From Oscillospiraceae bacterium (GTDB lineage: Bacteria; Bacillota_A; Clostridia; Saccharofermentanales; Saccharofermentanaceae): a stretch of 12,710 nt of DNA. This document shows, piece by piece, positions 1-7,977 of this stretch. The translations under genes were made by a program, and so were the position numbers. The stretch is from positions 1 to 12,710 of the forward strand of contig CADAXO010000038.1 in the NCBI GenBank assembly GCA_902791885.1, written 5' to 3'. Under the pieces are notes generated by a model that was not told the DNA's origin, searched no databases, and saw only the letters and a program-made list of their open reading frames with translations. Each line of letters starts with the position of its first letter. The first letter of the stretch is position 1.

Positions 1-1
1 T

Positions 2-677
2 AACATCACGAATGTAATTCCTGCATTCAAGGCCATCTTCGCAGGTGCTTTCAGTGCTCCCGCAGTATGGGGCGGTGTTACTGGTATCTCCTTTAAGACC
101 ATCATCACACAGGGTTGTAAGAGAGGCGTCTTCTCGAATGAGGCAGGTCTCGGTTCCTCCGTTATGGTCCACAGTAATTCCAACGTCAAGGAGCCCGTTA
201 AGCAGGGCCTCTGGGGTATCTTCGAGGTGTTCGCAGATACGATCATCGTATGTACAATGACAGCTCTCGTAGTTCTTACATCAGGTGTTATCGATATCGA
301 GACGGGTGCCATCGAGACAACATCGGATGCCGTTCTCGTTGCAGATGCATTCGATACCTTGTTCAAGATCAATGAGTTCACATTCGGAAGCATGTTTGTC
401 GCATATCTATAAGATAATCTTCGTTCTTCTTATCATGTCCGGTGCTCTTATGACATCTTCGATCGCATGGGATATCTCGGATACCTTCAACGGTATGATG
501 ATGATCCCTAACCTCATAGGTGTAATCGCAATGAGCCCGCTCGTTATGAAGATCACATCCAATTATGTTGAAAGAAAGATCAAGGGTAACAGAACTGTCG
601 AGCCGATGCTCTCTTACGATCCCAAGGTACAGGAAGAGCATGCCAAGGCTATCAAGGCTGACCCGAATCTTGATTAA
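2..677 (+). pseudogene. Sodium:alanine symporter family (AGCS) gene, 3' part, frame broken near 400-412
   Basis: This is the 3' part of a gene for a membrane carrier that would import alanine or glycine with sodium. It enters from the left edge in frame 2. The AGCS signature SNEAGLGSS is encoded around 137-163, followed by QGLWGIFEVFADTIIVCT and a further hydrophobic helix. This frame stops at TAA 410-412, just after FGSMFVAYL. Homology resumes in frame 3 at about 407, with YKIIFVLLIMSGALM, then WDISDTFNGMMMIPNLIGV, and ends at TAA 675-677. From my knowledge of the family, about 35 residues (a transmembrane helix carrying a conserved GW.YYG-type motif) should lie between the two halves and are absent. 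This points to an out-of-frame deletion of roughly 100 bases rather than a single-base slip. The product would lack its last helices. It could be a true pseudogene or an assembly error. The family call is confident; the cause of the break is not. Confidence 0.8.
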
Positions 678-691
678 CGGGAGGGTAGAAG

Positions 692-1492
692 GTGCCGCTG
701 TTTGCTAATACGATAGTTACTGTTTTTACATTAGTGCTGGCTTTTATATTCGGTACTGTACTTGCAAGTTTCATTACATGTACAGCCGGAAGAATCCTTG
801 CCGGGATGGATTGGATCAATGACCACTCTCACTGTGACACCTGCGGTCACCAACTCGGGATCGCAGATCTTTTCCCGATCATCTCCTATGTGGCTTTGAA
901 GGGCAAATGCCGTTACTGCGGTGCCAAGGTCCCTATAAGATGTCTTATATCTGAAGTGCTTCTCGGTATGGTGTTCGTTGCTGTCGTTCTTCTTCACGGA
1001 TCGGTTGATGTGATCATGTTCCGTAACCTTATGCTCGCGATGCTCATGATGGGCATCTCCTTCTGTGAGATCGACGGAAATATCATTCATGAGGGCTTCA
1101 TCACCGCGATACTCGTGATCTGGATCGGAGCACTGCCTTTTGTTCCTGACCTTAAGCTTTATATAGCCGATAAGGTCGTCGCAGTTTTCCTGATCTGCGG
1201 TTTATTCATGGTGATCTCATACCTTCGCACATCAAAGGGCAAGGGAGGCTTCAAGCCCGGATTCATCAAGCTTATGGCCGTATACCTTCTTTATACCGGC
1301 CTTTATACGGGAATCGGTTTCCTTGCAGTATCTTTCTTGCTGCACACCTTCGTGAAGCCCCTCAAGAAGACCATCGTTCCCGTTATGTCTGTCTGCTGCC
1401 TTGCATTTATGTGCTGCATGGGTGAGCACACGGACAGTTCTATCCTGTACGGTTATATACCGGCAATCGTTGAATATTTCAGAGTATTTTAA
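692..1492 (+). CDS. Prepilin peptidase-like (type IV leader peptidase family) membrane protein, probably altered active site
   Basis: The protein has 266 residues and starts at GTG, 6 nt after a strong GGGAGGG ribosome binding site at 679-685. It has the layout of bacterial prepilin peptidases: an N-terminal hydrophobic helix, then a cytoplasmic region with a paired-cysteine zinc motif (C48, C51 in CDTCG; C73, C76 in CRYCG). The DLFPIISYVALKGKCRYCG stretch is typical of the family. Multiple membrane helices follow. Family members process type IV pilin or pseudopilin leaders with two membrane aspartates, the second in a GxGD motif followed by KL. The first fits D128 (EIDGNII). At the second site the sequence reads KPGFIKLM, so F191 stands where Asp is expected, 63 residues after D128, about the usual spacing. 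The protein may therefore be inactive as a protease or have another role. No pilin or secretion gene is nearby. It lies 15 nt before prfC and may be co-transcribed with it. Confidence 0.8.
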   Translation: MPLFANTIVTVFTLVLAFIFGTVLASFITCTAGRILAGMDWINDHSHCDTCGHQLGIADLFPIISYVALKGKCRYCGAKVPIRCLISEVLLGMVFVAVVLLHGSVDVIMFRNLMLAMLMMGISFCEIDGNIIHEGFITAILVIWIGALPFVPDLKLYIADKVVAVFLICGLFMVISYLRTSKGKGGFKPGFIKLMAVYLLYTGLYTGIGFLAVSFLLHTFVKPLKKTIVPVMSVCCLAFMCCMGEHTDSSILYGYIPAIVEYFRVF

Positions 1493-1507
1493 TCAGAGGT
1501 AAAATTA

Positions 1508-3127
1508 ATGGCATTAACTGACATCGAGCAGATAAAAAGAAGACGTACGTTCGCGATCATATCGCACCCTGACGCGGGTAAGACGACAATGACAGAGAAG
1601 CTGCTCCTTTACGGAGGCGCTATACATCTCGCAGGTTCGGTAAAAGCTCGAAAAGCTTCCCGCCACGCGACTTCAGACTGGATGGAAATCGAGAAGCAGA
1701 GAGGTATCTCGGTTACGTCTTCAGTAATGCAGTTCGAGTACGACGGGTACTGCATCAACATCCTTGATACCCCCGGACACCAGGACTTCTCCGAGGATAC
1801 TTACAGAACTTTATGTGCAGCTGACGCAGCTGTCATGCTTCTTGACGGCGCGAAGGGTGTCGAGGCTCAGACGGTAAAGCTTTTCGAAGTCTGCCGCAAG
1901 AGAGGCATCCCGATCTTTACTTTTATCAACAAGATGGACCGTGCTGCAAAGAATCCTTTCGATCTTATTGACGAGCTCGAGAAGGTGCTCGGTATCAGAT
2001 CAACACCTATTAACTGGCCTATCGGTACAGACGGTGACTTCGAGGGTGTTTACGAGAGAGCAACGGGACAGGTTCTGCTTTTCGACTCAGATAATAAGGA
2101 CCACGGTGCTTCCATGGTTACGCAGTCGACTTCAGGTATCGACGATCCTTCTTTAAAGGATTACATGACTTCCGCTCACTATGAGACTTTGCTCAGTGAT
2201 ATCGAGCTTCTTGATATGGCGGGAGACGAATTTGATATCGACAGGATCCTCGCGGGACAGTTAACTCCCGTATTCTTCGGATCTGCCATAACTAACTTCG
2301 GTGTCGAGCCGTTCTTGAAGAAATTCCTCGAGATCGCACCGGAGCCCGCGCCTCACCACACATCTGATGAGATCGGTGTTATCGAGCCTACGGACAGCAT
2401 GTTCACGGGCTTCGTGTTTAAGATCCAGGCTAACATGGACCCGAACCACAGAGACCGTATGGCGTTCCTCCGTATATGCTCGGGTAAGTATGAGAAGAAC
2501 ATGACCGTAAACCACTTAAGACTCGGAAAGAAGATAACTCTTGCCCAGCCTCAGCAGTTTATGGCTCAGGACAGAAATATCGTTGAAGACGCGTATGCCG
2601 GAGATATCATCGGTATATTCGATCCCGGACACTTCAGGATAGGTGATACGCTGATACAGGGAGGAAGAAGATTCGAGTTCGACCCGATTCCCGTGTTCGC
2701 TCCCGAGAACTTCGCAAAGGTTTTCCCTAAGGATTCCATGAAGAGAAAGCAGTTTCTTAAGGGAATCGAGCAGCTCTCTGAAGAAGGTGCGGTTCAGCTT
2801 TATAAGCAGCCTGATATCGGAACGGAGACTTTCGTCATGGGTGTCGTAGGTATCCTCCAGCTTGATGTTCTCGAGTACAGACTTAAGACTGAGTACGGAG
2901 TTGATATCGTAAGGCAGCCGCTGTCCTATAACATTGCAAGATGGGTAAAGTCCGATGCGGAGGGTCCGTTCGATTATAAGAGCATGGTCCTTACGTCCAC
3001 TTCCATGACGGTTTTGGACAGAGACGACGAGCCTGTTGTTCTGTTTGAATCCGAGTGGGCTATCGATTGGGCAGTCCAGCATAACGAGAGCCTTAAGCTC
3101 AGATTCGAGGGTATCCATTCCAAATAA
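1508..3127 (+). CDS. prfC: Peptide chain release factor 3 (RF3), translational GTPase
   Basis: RF3 is a cytoplasmic GTPase that speeds release of RF1 and RF2 from the ribosome after termination. The protein has 539 residues, a normal length for RF3. GTPase motifs are intact: G1 SHPDAGKTT (residues 19-27), G2 GISVTSS (66-72), G3 DTPGHQDF (87-94) and G4 NKMD (141-144). The SHPDAGKTT form of the P-loop and the RRRTFAIISHPDAG start are characteristic of RF3 and separate it from EF-G. The rest carries the beta-barrel domain II (FTGFVFKIQANMDPNHRDR) and RF3-type domain III (QLSEEGAVQLY, GVVGILQLDVLEYRL). The ATG is preceded by AGAGG at 1495-1499 with 8 nt spacing. The gene is GC-richer than the glycan genes that follow: bases 1561-1620 contain about 58% GC by hand count. 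It looks like a resident housekeeping gene bordering the cluster. Confidence 0.97.
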   Translation: MALTDIEQIKRRRTFAIISHPDAGKTTMTEKLLLYGGAIHLAGSVKARKASRHATSDWMEIEKQRGISVTSSVMQFEYDGYCINILDTPGHQDFSEDTYRTLCAADAAVMLLDGAKGVEAQTVKLFEVCRKRGIPIFTFINKMDRAAKNPFDLIDELEKVLGIRSTPINWPIGTDGDFEGVYERATGQVLLFDSDNKDHGASMVTQSTSGIDDPSLKDYMTSAHYETLLSDIELLDMAGDEFDIDRILAGQLTPVFFGSAITNFGVEPFLKKFLEIAPEPAPHHTSDEIGVIEPTDSMFTGFVFKIQANMDPNHRDRMAFLRICSGKYEKNMTVNHLRLGKKITLAQPQQFMAQDRNIVEDAYAGDIIGIFDPGHFRIGDTLIQGGRRFEFDPIPVFAPENFAKVFPKDSMKRKQFLKGIEQLSEEGAVQLYKQPDIGTETFVMGVVGILQLDVLEYRLKTEYGVDIVRQPLSYNIARWVKSDAEGPFDYKSMVLTSTSMTVLDRDDEPVVLFESEWAIDWAVQHNESLKLRFEGIHSK

Positions 3128-3135
3128 TTTAGCGG

Positions 3136-3141
3136 TATAAT
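3136..3141 (+). promoter_or_regulatory. Possible -10 element just before the first glycan gene
   Basis: A perfect TATAAT lies in the 20-bp gap between prfC and the Alg14-like gene, with only 6 nt before its ATG at 3148. Initiation at the usual distance would fall on or next to that ATG, giving a leaderless mRNA. There is no recognisable TTGACA-like -35 at 16-18 bp spacing and no TG extension, so the element could be fortuitous and transcription may simply continue from prfC. Confidence 0.35.
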
Positions 3142-3147
3142 ACACGC

Positions 3148-3612
3148 ATGGGGGAGAAAAAATTAAAAGTCTGCTTGGTAGGGTCGTCCGGAGGTCATCT
3201 GGACCACCTCTATGCTCTTAAACCTTTCTGGGAGAATCAGGAACGTTTCTGGGTTACTTTCGATAAGGAAGATTCAAGGACTTTGCTCGCGGGTGAGAGG
3301 ATCCTTCCGGTCTACTATCCTTCCAACAGAAGTATAAAGGCTCTGATGATCAATACCGTCAGAGCCATACGATATTTGAAGCAGGAGAAGCCTGATCTCA
3401 TTATTTCGGCGGGTGCTGCTCCTGCCGTGCCTTTCTTCTATATAGGCAAGCTCACGGGAGCCAAGACGATCTTCATCGAAGCATACGACAGGATCGATAA
3501 GGCTTCATTGACAGGGAAACTCTGTTACAGGGTATCCGATGTTTTTATCGTACAGTGGGAGTCTATGCTGAAGGTCTTTCCTAAAGCTGTTTATCTCGGG
3601 AGTATATTCTGA
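3148..3612 (+). CDS. Alg14-like glycosyltransferase subunit (PssD/Cps14F type)
   Basis: The protein has 154 residues and resembles the membrane-anchoring, acceptor-side half of two-part glycosyltransferases of the Alg13/Alg14 kind. In bacteria these add an early sugar to an undecaprenyl-diphosphate-linked primer in capsule and exopolysaccharide synthesis. The signature GSSGGHL is at residues 12-18, and the later segment LIISAGAAPAVPFFYIGKL is typical of the family. The partner subunit follows immediately with a one-base overlap (TGATG), which supports a stoichiometric pair. The ATG at 3148 has no upstream ribosome binding site; a GGGGGAG sequence instead overlaps the start, at 3150-3156. Family members often begin close to the KVCLVGSSGGH segment, but the codon there is TTA (3163), not a usual start, so ATG 3148 is retained. 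Which sugar is transferred cannot be read from the sequence. Confidence 0.9.
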   Translation: MGEKKLKVCLVGSSGGHLDHLYALKPFWENQERFWVTFDKEDSRTLLAGERILPVYYPSNRSIKALMINTVRAIRYLKQEKPDLIISAGAAPAVPFFYIGKLTGAKTIFIEAYDRIDKASLTGKLCYRVSDVFIVQWESMLKVFPKAVYLGSIF

Positions 3613-4103
3613 TGATATTTGTTACTGTAGGAACACACGAGCAGCCTTTTAACAGGCTTATAGAATATGTAGACCGCTGGGCGGCAGGCGTTGATGAAGA
3701 TGTCCTGATCCAGACAGGCGTATCGGATTATAAGCCCGTGAACTGCCGGTGGCAGCAATTCTTTAAGCAGCAGGAGATGTACGACCTCATTGAGGCTTCC
3801 CGTATCGTTATCACACACGGCGGACCTTCGTGCTATATGGATGTGCTTCAAAGAGGCAAGATCCCGATCGTGGTTCCGAGACACCATGAGTTCCGCGAGC
3901 ATGTAGATGATCATCAGCTTGAGATCAGCCGCGAGTATAAGAAGCTTTACAACAATATTATCCTGGTCGAGGATATAGAGGAGCTTGGCGGATGTATCGA
4001 GCACTACGACATGTTGGCTTCCAAGCTGAATAATACATTTGTAACTCACAGTGCAGAATTCTGCGAAGCGTTTATCAAGATCGTTGACGGATTATTTAAG
4101 TGA
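3612..4103 (+). CDS. Alg13-like glycosyltransferase catalytic subunit (PssE/Cps14G type)
   Basis: The protein has 163 residues and matches the C-terminal, nucleotide-sugar-binding half of GT28-type enzymes. It would be the catalytic partner of the preceding Alg14-like protein at the inner face of the membrane. Visible motifs are VTVGTHEQPFNRL (residues 4-16), ITHGGPSCYMDVLQRGK (67-83), IPIVVPR (84-90) and HVDDHQ (97-102). These correspond to the family pattern of a donor-binding loop, a glycine-rich HGG turn and a final HVDDHQ contact region. The ATG shares one base with the stop of the upstream gene, so translation is probably coupled. In characterised capsule systems such pairs transfer galactose or glucuronic acid as the second sugar; the donor here is unknown. 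The split-gene arrangement is normal for bacteria. Confidence 0.93.
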   Translation: MIFVTVGTHEQPFNRLIEYVDRWAAGVDEDVLIQTGVSDYKPVNCRWQQFFKQQEMYDLIEASRIVITHGGPSCYMDVLQRGKIPIVVPRHHEFREHVDDHQLEISREYKKLYNNIILVEDIEELGGCIEHYDMLASKLNNTFVTHSAEFCEAFIKIVDGLFK

Positions 4104-4112
4104 GGAATACCT

Positions 4113-5147
4113 TTGAAGATCGTACACTTTGAATGCGGCCTTGGAAACCAGATGGCAAGTTTTGCCAACTACCTTCTGGTCAAAGAGAATAACCCTGATG
4201 ATGAAGTGTGTATCGAAGATCTAATTTACCGCATAGACAGAGGCGATATCGGTGTTAACCAGTGGAACGGGTTTGAGCTCAAGGATGTTTTCGGAATAGA
4301 TCTGCCCAATGTTCTGGATTCCGTAGAAGATAAAGAATCACTCCTTGCTTTTATGGAACAGGAGCATAAGAATAACGGCGGGCAGAATAACAGTTATTCG
4401 GCGGTAACGGCACTTCATAAGGCCGGACTTCATTTTGATGTTGCGGGAGTCTATCAGCAGGAGAGCGGAGAAGACGGTATCCGTACCAGACTCAAGCACA
4501 CGATAAGAAGATATGTTATTTCTTCAAGCGGCAACCGTGTCTCTTATCACATTAAAAGACAGGTTTTTACTTCCTTAAGAAGACACCGAAAATATAATAC
4601 GGCTGTATATTCCCATTCTGACAAAGACCTTTATTATCCTCTGTCTTTTGATGTAATGAAGGATATAGGTTCATTGAAACCCGTGGAATCCAAACTTCGA
4701 AAAGCGCTGACATTTCCACCAATCTCAGATGAGACCAATAAGGCTGTCGCTGAGAGGATCAGTAACAGCAATTCTGTATCGATCCATGTAAGAAGATCAG
4801 ACTTTTTACAATTCAACAGTGACTGTTACAGGTACGGCTTCTTCAAAAGAGCGGTTATGTATATAAGAAAGCATGTAAGTGATCCTGAGTTTTTTATCTT
4901 CTCCGAAGACAGTGAGTGGTGTAAGACTCATAAGGAAGAACTGGGACTTTGTGATTCCGATAAAGTCTGTATTATCGACTGGAATAAAGGTGCAAAGAGT
5001 TACATAGATATGCAGTTAATGTCTATGTGCAGGCATAATATCATCACGAAGAGTTCGTTCGGCTGGTGGGGCGCATACCTTAACGGTAATCCTGATAAGA
5101 TCATAGTGTCTCAAGTGTCTGAATATTATTCTACGGTGTATCTATGA
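4113..5147 (+). CDS. GT11-family glycosyltransferase, probable alpha-1,2-fucosyltransferase (divergent)
   Basis: The protein has 344 residues and would transfer fucose from GDP-fucose to a glycan acceptor in the cytoplasm. It starts at TTG 4113, supported by AGGA at 4103-4106 and by the FECGLGNQM opening (residues 6-14), the usual GT11 N-terminus. The GDP-binding motif appears as HVRRSD (225-230) where most members have HxRRGD. Further matches are FIFSEDSEWC (261-270) and LMSMCRHNIITKSSFGWWG (302-320), the typical C-terminal block. The middle (about residues 85-200) is poorly conserved: the GYxQS-type segment usual in this family is not evident. It begins 9 nt after the Alg13-like gene and overlaps the next gene by ATGA. 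Activity on fucose is a family inference; the Gly-to-Ser change makes the exact specificity uncertain. Confidence 0.85.
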   Translation: MKIVHFECGLGNQMASFANYLLVKENNPDDEVCIEDLIYRIDRGDIGVNQWNGFELKDVFGIDLPNVLDSVEDKESLLAFMEQEHKNNGGQNNSYSAVTALHKAGLHFDVAGVYQQESGEDGIRTRLKHTIRRYVISSSGNRVSYHIKRQVFTSLRRHRKYNTAVYSHSDKDLYYPLSFDVMKDIGSLKPVESKLRKALTFPPISDETNKAVAERISNSNSVSIHVRRSDFLQFNSDCYRYGFFKRAVMYIRKHVSDPEFFIFSEDSEWCKTHKEELGLCDSDKVCIIDWNKGAKSYIDMQLMSMCRHNIITKSSFGWWGAYLNGNPDKIIVSQVSEYYSTVYL

Positions 5148-6103
5148 TTGCTTCAGATAACATCAATCTGTCTGTGATAATCCCTGTTTATAATTCGGAA
5201 CAGTATCTTGAAGCATGTGTTGATTCGTTGTTGGCATCAGACGGAATTTCCGTTGTCGAGATAATCATTGTCGATGACGGGTCTTCCGACGGATCCGTGA
5301 ATATCGCTGACCGCTATGCCGCACTTAATGACAATATAAAGGTTATCCGCCGGACAAACGGCGGTGCTTCCTGTGCCAGAAATGCCGGGCTTGAACAGGC
5401 TTCGGGTAAATATGTATTCTTCATGGATTCTGATGATTCGGTCAAACCCGGTCTGTTCTCACAAGTGATAAAGATCACGGATACCTGTGATTCGGATGTC
5501 ATATTGTGGGACGCTGATGCCGAGGATGAATCGGGATCTCAGGTTAGGAAAAAAATAAGGGAATATTTTACTCACGGTGCATTGGATAAGGATGAAATAT
5601 TATCGGGTCAAGATGCGCTATATAAGCAGTTGAAAGCAACCGCAGATTTTCCCACTGTCATATGGCTTGGGGCATACAGAAGAAGCTTCCTTCTTGATAA
5701 CGATCTGTTGTTCAAAAACGGAATTCATCACGAAGATGATCTGTGGATCCCGCAGGTTATGCTCGAAGCACAAAGTGTCCTGTACATTCCTGAGAAGCTT
5801 TATATTTACAGAATGCACGGTGATTCACTTTCAAGACCTTCAGAGGATAAGGTGTCTTTGTATATCGAGTCCTTATTGGAGATCTTCCCGTACCTTTACG
5901 GATTAAGTGATAACAAACTTGCGGGAAGTCCCTGCAAGAAAAAAGTTGATGCATGGATAACCAGAAAATACCTTTATTGGATATTCTATTATGACTTCGT
6001 GAAACACGGGTATAAAGACAGGATAGATAAGAGAATTCTTCTGCAAAGATCAGGACGTTTCAAAGATCTGATACGTGTTATCATTCTTTATGTGCGAGGA
6101 TGA
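5144..6103 (+). CDS. Glycosyltransferase family 2, first of a tandem paralogous pair
   Basis: The protein has 319 residues with an N-terminal GT-A fold domain. It opens LSVIIPVYNSEQYLEACVDS, with the nucleotide-binding VDDGSSDG at residues 43-50, NGGASCARNAGL (72-83) and the metal-binding DxD-type DSDD at 95-98. Later it has the acidic HEDDLWIPQ segment, which probably includes the catalytic base, and a conserved YxYRMHGDSLSR stretch. The C-terminal third is specific to this subgroup and is shared with the next gene. It would add one sugar to the growing repeat unit on the inner membrane face; donor and linkage are unknown. The ATG overlaps the upstream stop as ATGA and lacks a clear ribosome binding site, which implies translational coupling. 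No membrane anchor is obvious. Confidence 0.92.
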   Translation: MIASDNINLSVIIPVYNSEQYLEACVDSLLASDGISVVEIIIVDDGSSDGSVNIADRYAALNDNIKVIRRTNGGASCARNAGLEQASGKYVFFMDSDDSVKPGLFSQVIKITDTCDSDVILWDADAEDESGSQVRKKIREYFTHGALDKDEILSGQDALYKQLKATADFPTVIWLGAYRRSFLLDNDLLFKNGIHHEDDLWIPQVMLEAQSVLYIPEKLYIYRMHGDSLSRPSEDKVSLYIESLLEIFPYLYGLSDNKLAGSPCKKKVDAWITRKYLYWIFYYDFVKHGYKDRIDKRILLQRSGRFKDLIRVIILYVRG

Positions 6104-6108
6104 TCGTT

Positions 6109-7068
6109 ATGTCAGAGAATATAAGTCTTTCAGTTGTTATTCCCGTATTTAACGTAGAAATGTATCTTGAGAGGTGTCTCAAGTCTCTTACTGATGCAGA
6201 AGGTATTTCTGATGCGGAGATCATATTGATCAATGACGGATCTTCTGACGGGTCTGTAAAGATCGCAGAGAAGTATTGTGATCTGTTCGCCAATATCAGA
6301 CTGATCAACACAAAGAATCAGGGTCCTTCATCTGCCAGAAATCTTGGACTTAAGGAAGCGAAGGGCAATTATGTATTTTTCTGTGATTCGGATGATGAAG
6401 TCGTTCCTGAAAGATTCAGTGAAGTAATTAAGATGATACCGGATTCCGATGCGGATATGATCTTGTGGGATGCAGAATTGACAGATAAGGACGGAAACCT
6501 TTTTACAGGTAAAGAGCAGAATGATTATATTCACAGTGCGATCGTTCAAACGTCTGATCTTATCACCGGCAAGCAGTTGTTCGAGACTGAACTTTCTTAT
6601 AAGCGAACCTTTCCCGCCACTGTATGGATGGGTGTATACAGCAGAGATTATCTAATTAAGAATGATCTGTTCTTTGAGACCGGCGTTATGCACGAAGATG
6701 AGTTATGGGTGCCGCAGGTAGTCCTTTCTGCGCAGAAGATCAGATGTATTCCCGTTACAGTATACCGGTACAGGATCAGAGAGGGTTCACTCACCAACCC
6801 GGCTTTCGAAGACAGATCCTTGAGTGCTGCTTCTATGGTTAAGATCTACCCTGAATTGTTCAGAGCATTGGAATCGATACTTAAGGATGATCCTTTCCTG
6901 GAGAAAGTGGAGGCTGTCTTTGCACAAAGGTATTTGTATATGATATACAAGTATCGGATATGGCGTTACGGCTATGGAAAAGACATCGATAAGAAGATGC
7001 TTTGGAGAACTTCAAGAAGATTCAAGGATAAGCTTAAGGTTCTCGGACTTTACGTTGTTGCAGGTTAG
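6109..7068 (+). CDS. Glycosyltransferase family 2, second of a tandem paralogous pair
   Basis: This GT2 enzyme is clearly paralogous to its upstream neighbour along its whole length. Matching blocks include LSVVIPVFN (residues 7-15), INDGSSDG (41-48), SSARNLGLKEA (74-84), DSDD (93-96), HEDELWVPQ and the end segment RRFKDKLKVLGLYV. ATG 6109 is chosen because GAGG at 6096-6099 sits 9 nt upstream. An alternative ATG at 6100 overlaps the previous stop as ATGA and adds three residues, but it directly abuts that GAGG. The aspartates expected for donor and metal binding are present, so both copies look active. Divergence of the donor-side residues (VDDG versus INDG) suggests they add different sugars or act on different acceptors. 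The product has 319 residues from this start. Confidence 0.92.
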   Translation: MSENISLSVVIPVFNVEMYLERCLKSLTDAEGISDAEIILINDGSSDGSVKIAEKYCDLFANIRLINTKNQGPSSARNLGLKEAKGNYVFFCDSDDEVVPERFSEVIKMIPDSDADMILWDAELTDKDGNLFTGKEQNDYIHSAIVQTSDLITGKQLFETELSYKRTFPATVWMGVYSRDYLIKNDLFFETGVMHEDELWVPQVVLSAQKIRCIPVTVYRYRIREGSLTNPAFEDRSLSAASMVKIYPELFRALESILKDDPFLEKVEAVFAQRYLYMIYKYRIWRYGYGKDIDKKMLWRTSRRFKDKLKVLGLYVVAG

Positions 7069-7086
7069 AAGCAGGGGCAGAAGTAT

Positions 7087-7977
7087 ATGAAGTTAAAGAA
7101 ACTCATAAAGTATTTTGTATACAGCTTGCATTCCGGATTCTCGGAAATTCTATACAGACGTCCTTATTTTGATCACGATGTCTTTAAGAAATGTAAGAGT
7201 TCTGATTCGATCGTGCATCTTGATCTGGTCGTTACGGAGTGCTGTTCGCTTAAGTGCCGTGACTGTTCTAATCTGATGCAGTACTATCATCACCCTGAGA
7301 ACCTTTCAACGGACGAAGTCATCAAAGATCTTAAGACGGTGATAGACTGTGTTCATGTCGGTGAACTTAAGATCCTCGGAGGAGAGCCTTTTGTTAACCA
7401 GAAGACGGTTATCAGTGTTTATGAATTATTATCCGGTGAATATAAGGACCGCGTGGATTCGATCAATATCATTACCAACGGAACGATAGTTCCGGGGGAC
7501 GATTGCATCAATGCGATGAAGAATAATACCAAGACAGTTGTTACGTTCAGTAATTACGGAGAGCTGTCCAAGAAGCAGGATGAGTTGATCGCTATCTGTA
7601 AGAGCAAAGGCATACGTTATGTGTTGACTGAGAACTCATATAACTGGCGAGACTTCGGCAAGCCGGTTAAGTATGAAGAGAACGAGGAATTTCTGAAGGT
7701 TCAGTATAAACATTGCTATAACAGAAAGAGCTGTAACACCTTGTACAGAGGTGCCATATATGTCTGTCCGAGACAGGCCCACGGTATCCGTTTGGGTCTT
7801 TTGCCTGAAATTAAAGACGAAAGAGTCGATCTTTATGATCCCCTGTACGCTGACAAAGACGGTTTAAGACGTGCGATAAAGAAATTGGTTAACAGGAAAC
7901 AGCCTATATCATCCTGTTCTTACTGTATCAACGGTAAATATGTGCATGTTGCAAGGGGAGTACAGGAAAAGAAGTGA
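7087..7977 (+). CDS. Radical SAM protein with C-terminal cysteine cluster (SPASM-like), in glycan operon
   Basis: The protein has 296 residues. The radical SAM 4Fe-4S motif CxxxCxxC is C53, C57 and C60 (CCSLKCRDC), followed by the SAM-contact GGEP at 98-101 and TNG at 130-132. The C-terminus has further cysteines at 210, 216, 227, 277 and 280, in the pattern C-x5-C-x10-C then C-x2-C. The LYRGAIYVCPRQAHG segment is typical of SPASM/twitch-like auxiliary cluster domains. Such enzymes use a 5'-deoxyadenosyl radical to modify peptides, sugars or other substrates. No short precursor-peptide gene is visible beside it, and it lies inside a run of glycosyltransferases, so a sugar or lipid-linked glycan substrate is inferred, not shown. 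ATG 7087 follows AGGGG at 7073-7077 with 9 nt spacing. The stop overlaps the start of the next glycosyltransferase, which implies co-expression. The exact reaction is unknown. Confidence 0.9.
   Translation: MKLKKLIKYFVYSLHSGFSEILYRRPYFDHDVFKKCKSSDSIVHLDLVVTECCSLKCRDCSNLMQYYHHPENLSTDEVIKDLKTVIDCVHVGELKILGGEPFVNQKTVISVYELLSGEYKDRVDSINIITNGTIVPGDDCINAMKNNTKTVVTFSNYGELSKKQDELIAICKSKGIRYVLTENSYNWRDFGKPVKYEENEEFLKVQYKHCYNRKSCNTLYRGAIYVCPRQAHGIRLGLLPEIKDERVDLYDPLYADKDGLRRAIKKLVNRKQPISSCSYCINGKYVHVARGVQEKK

Noticed and set aside
2516..3145. 209-codon open frame on the minus strand
   Set aside because: It is entirely antisense to the 3' half of prfC, which is clearly coding. It is a shadow produced by codon bias.
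7069..7086. Search for a short precursor-peptide gene beside the radical SAM gene
   Set aside because: The gap is only 18 nt and holds the ribosome binding site. The downstream gene overlaps the stop. No peptide gene fits on either side.
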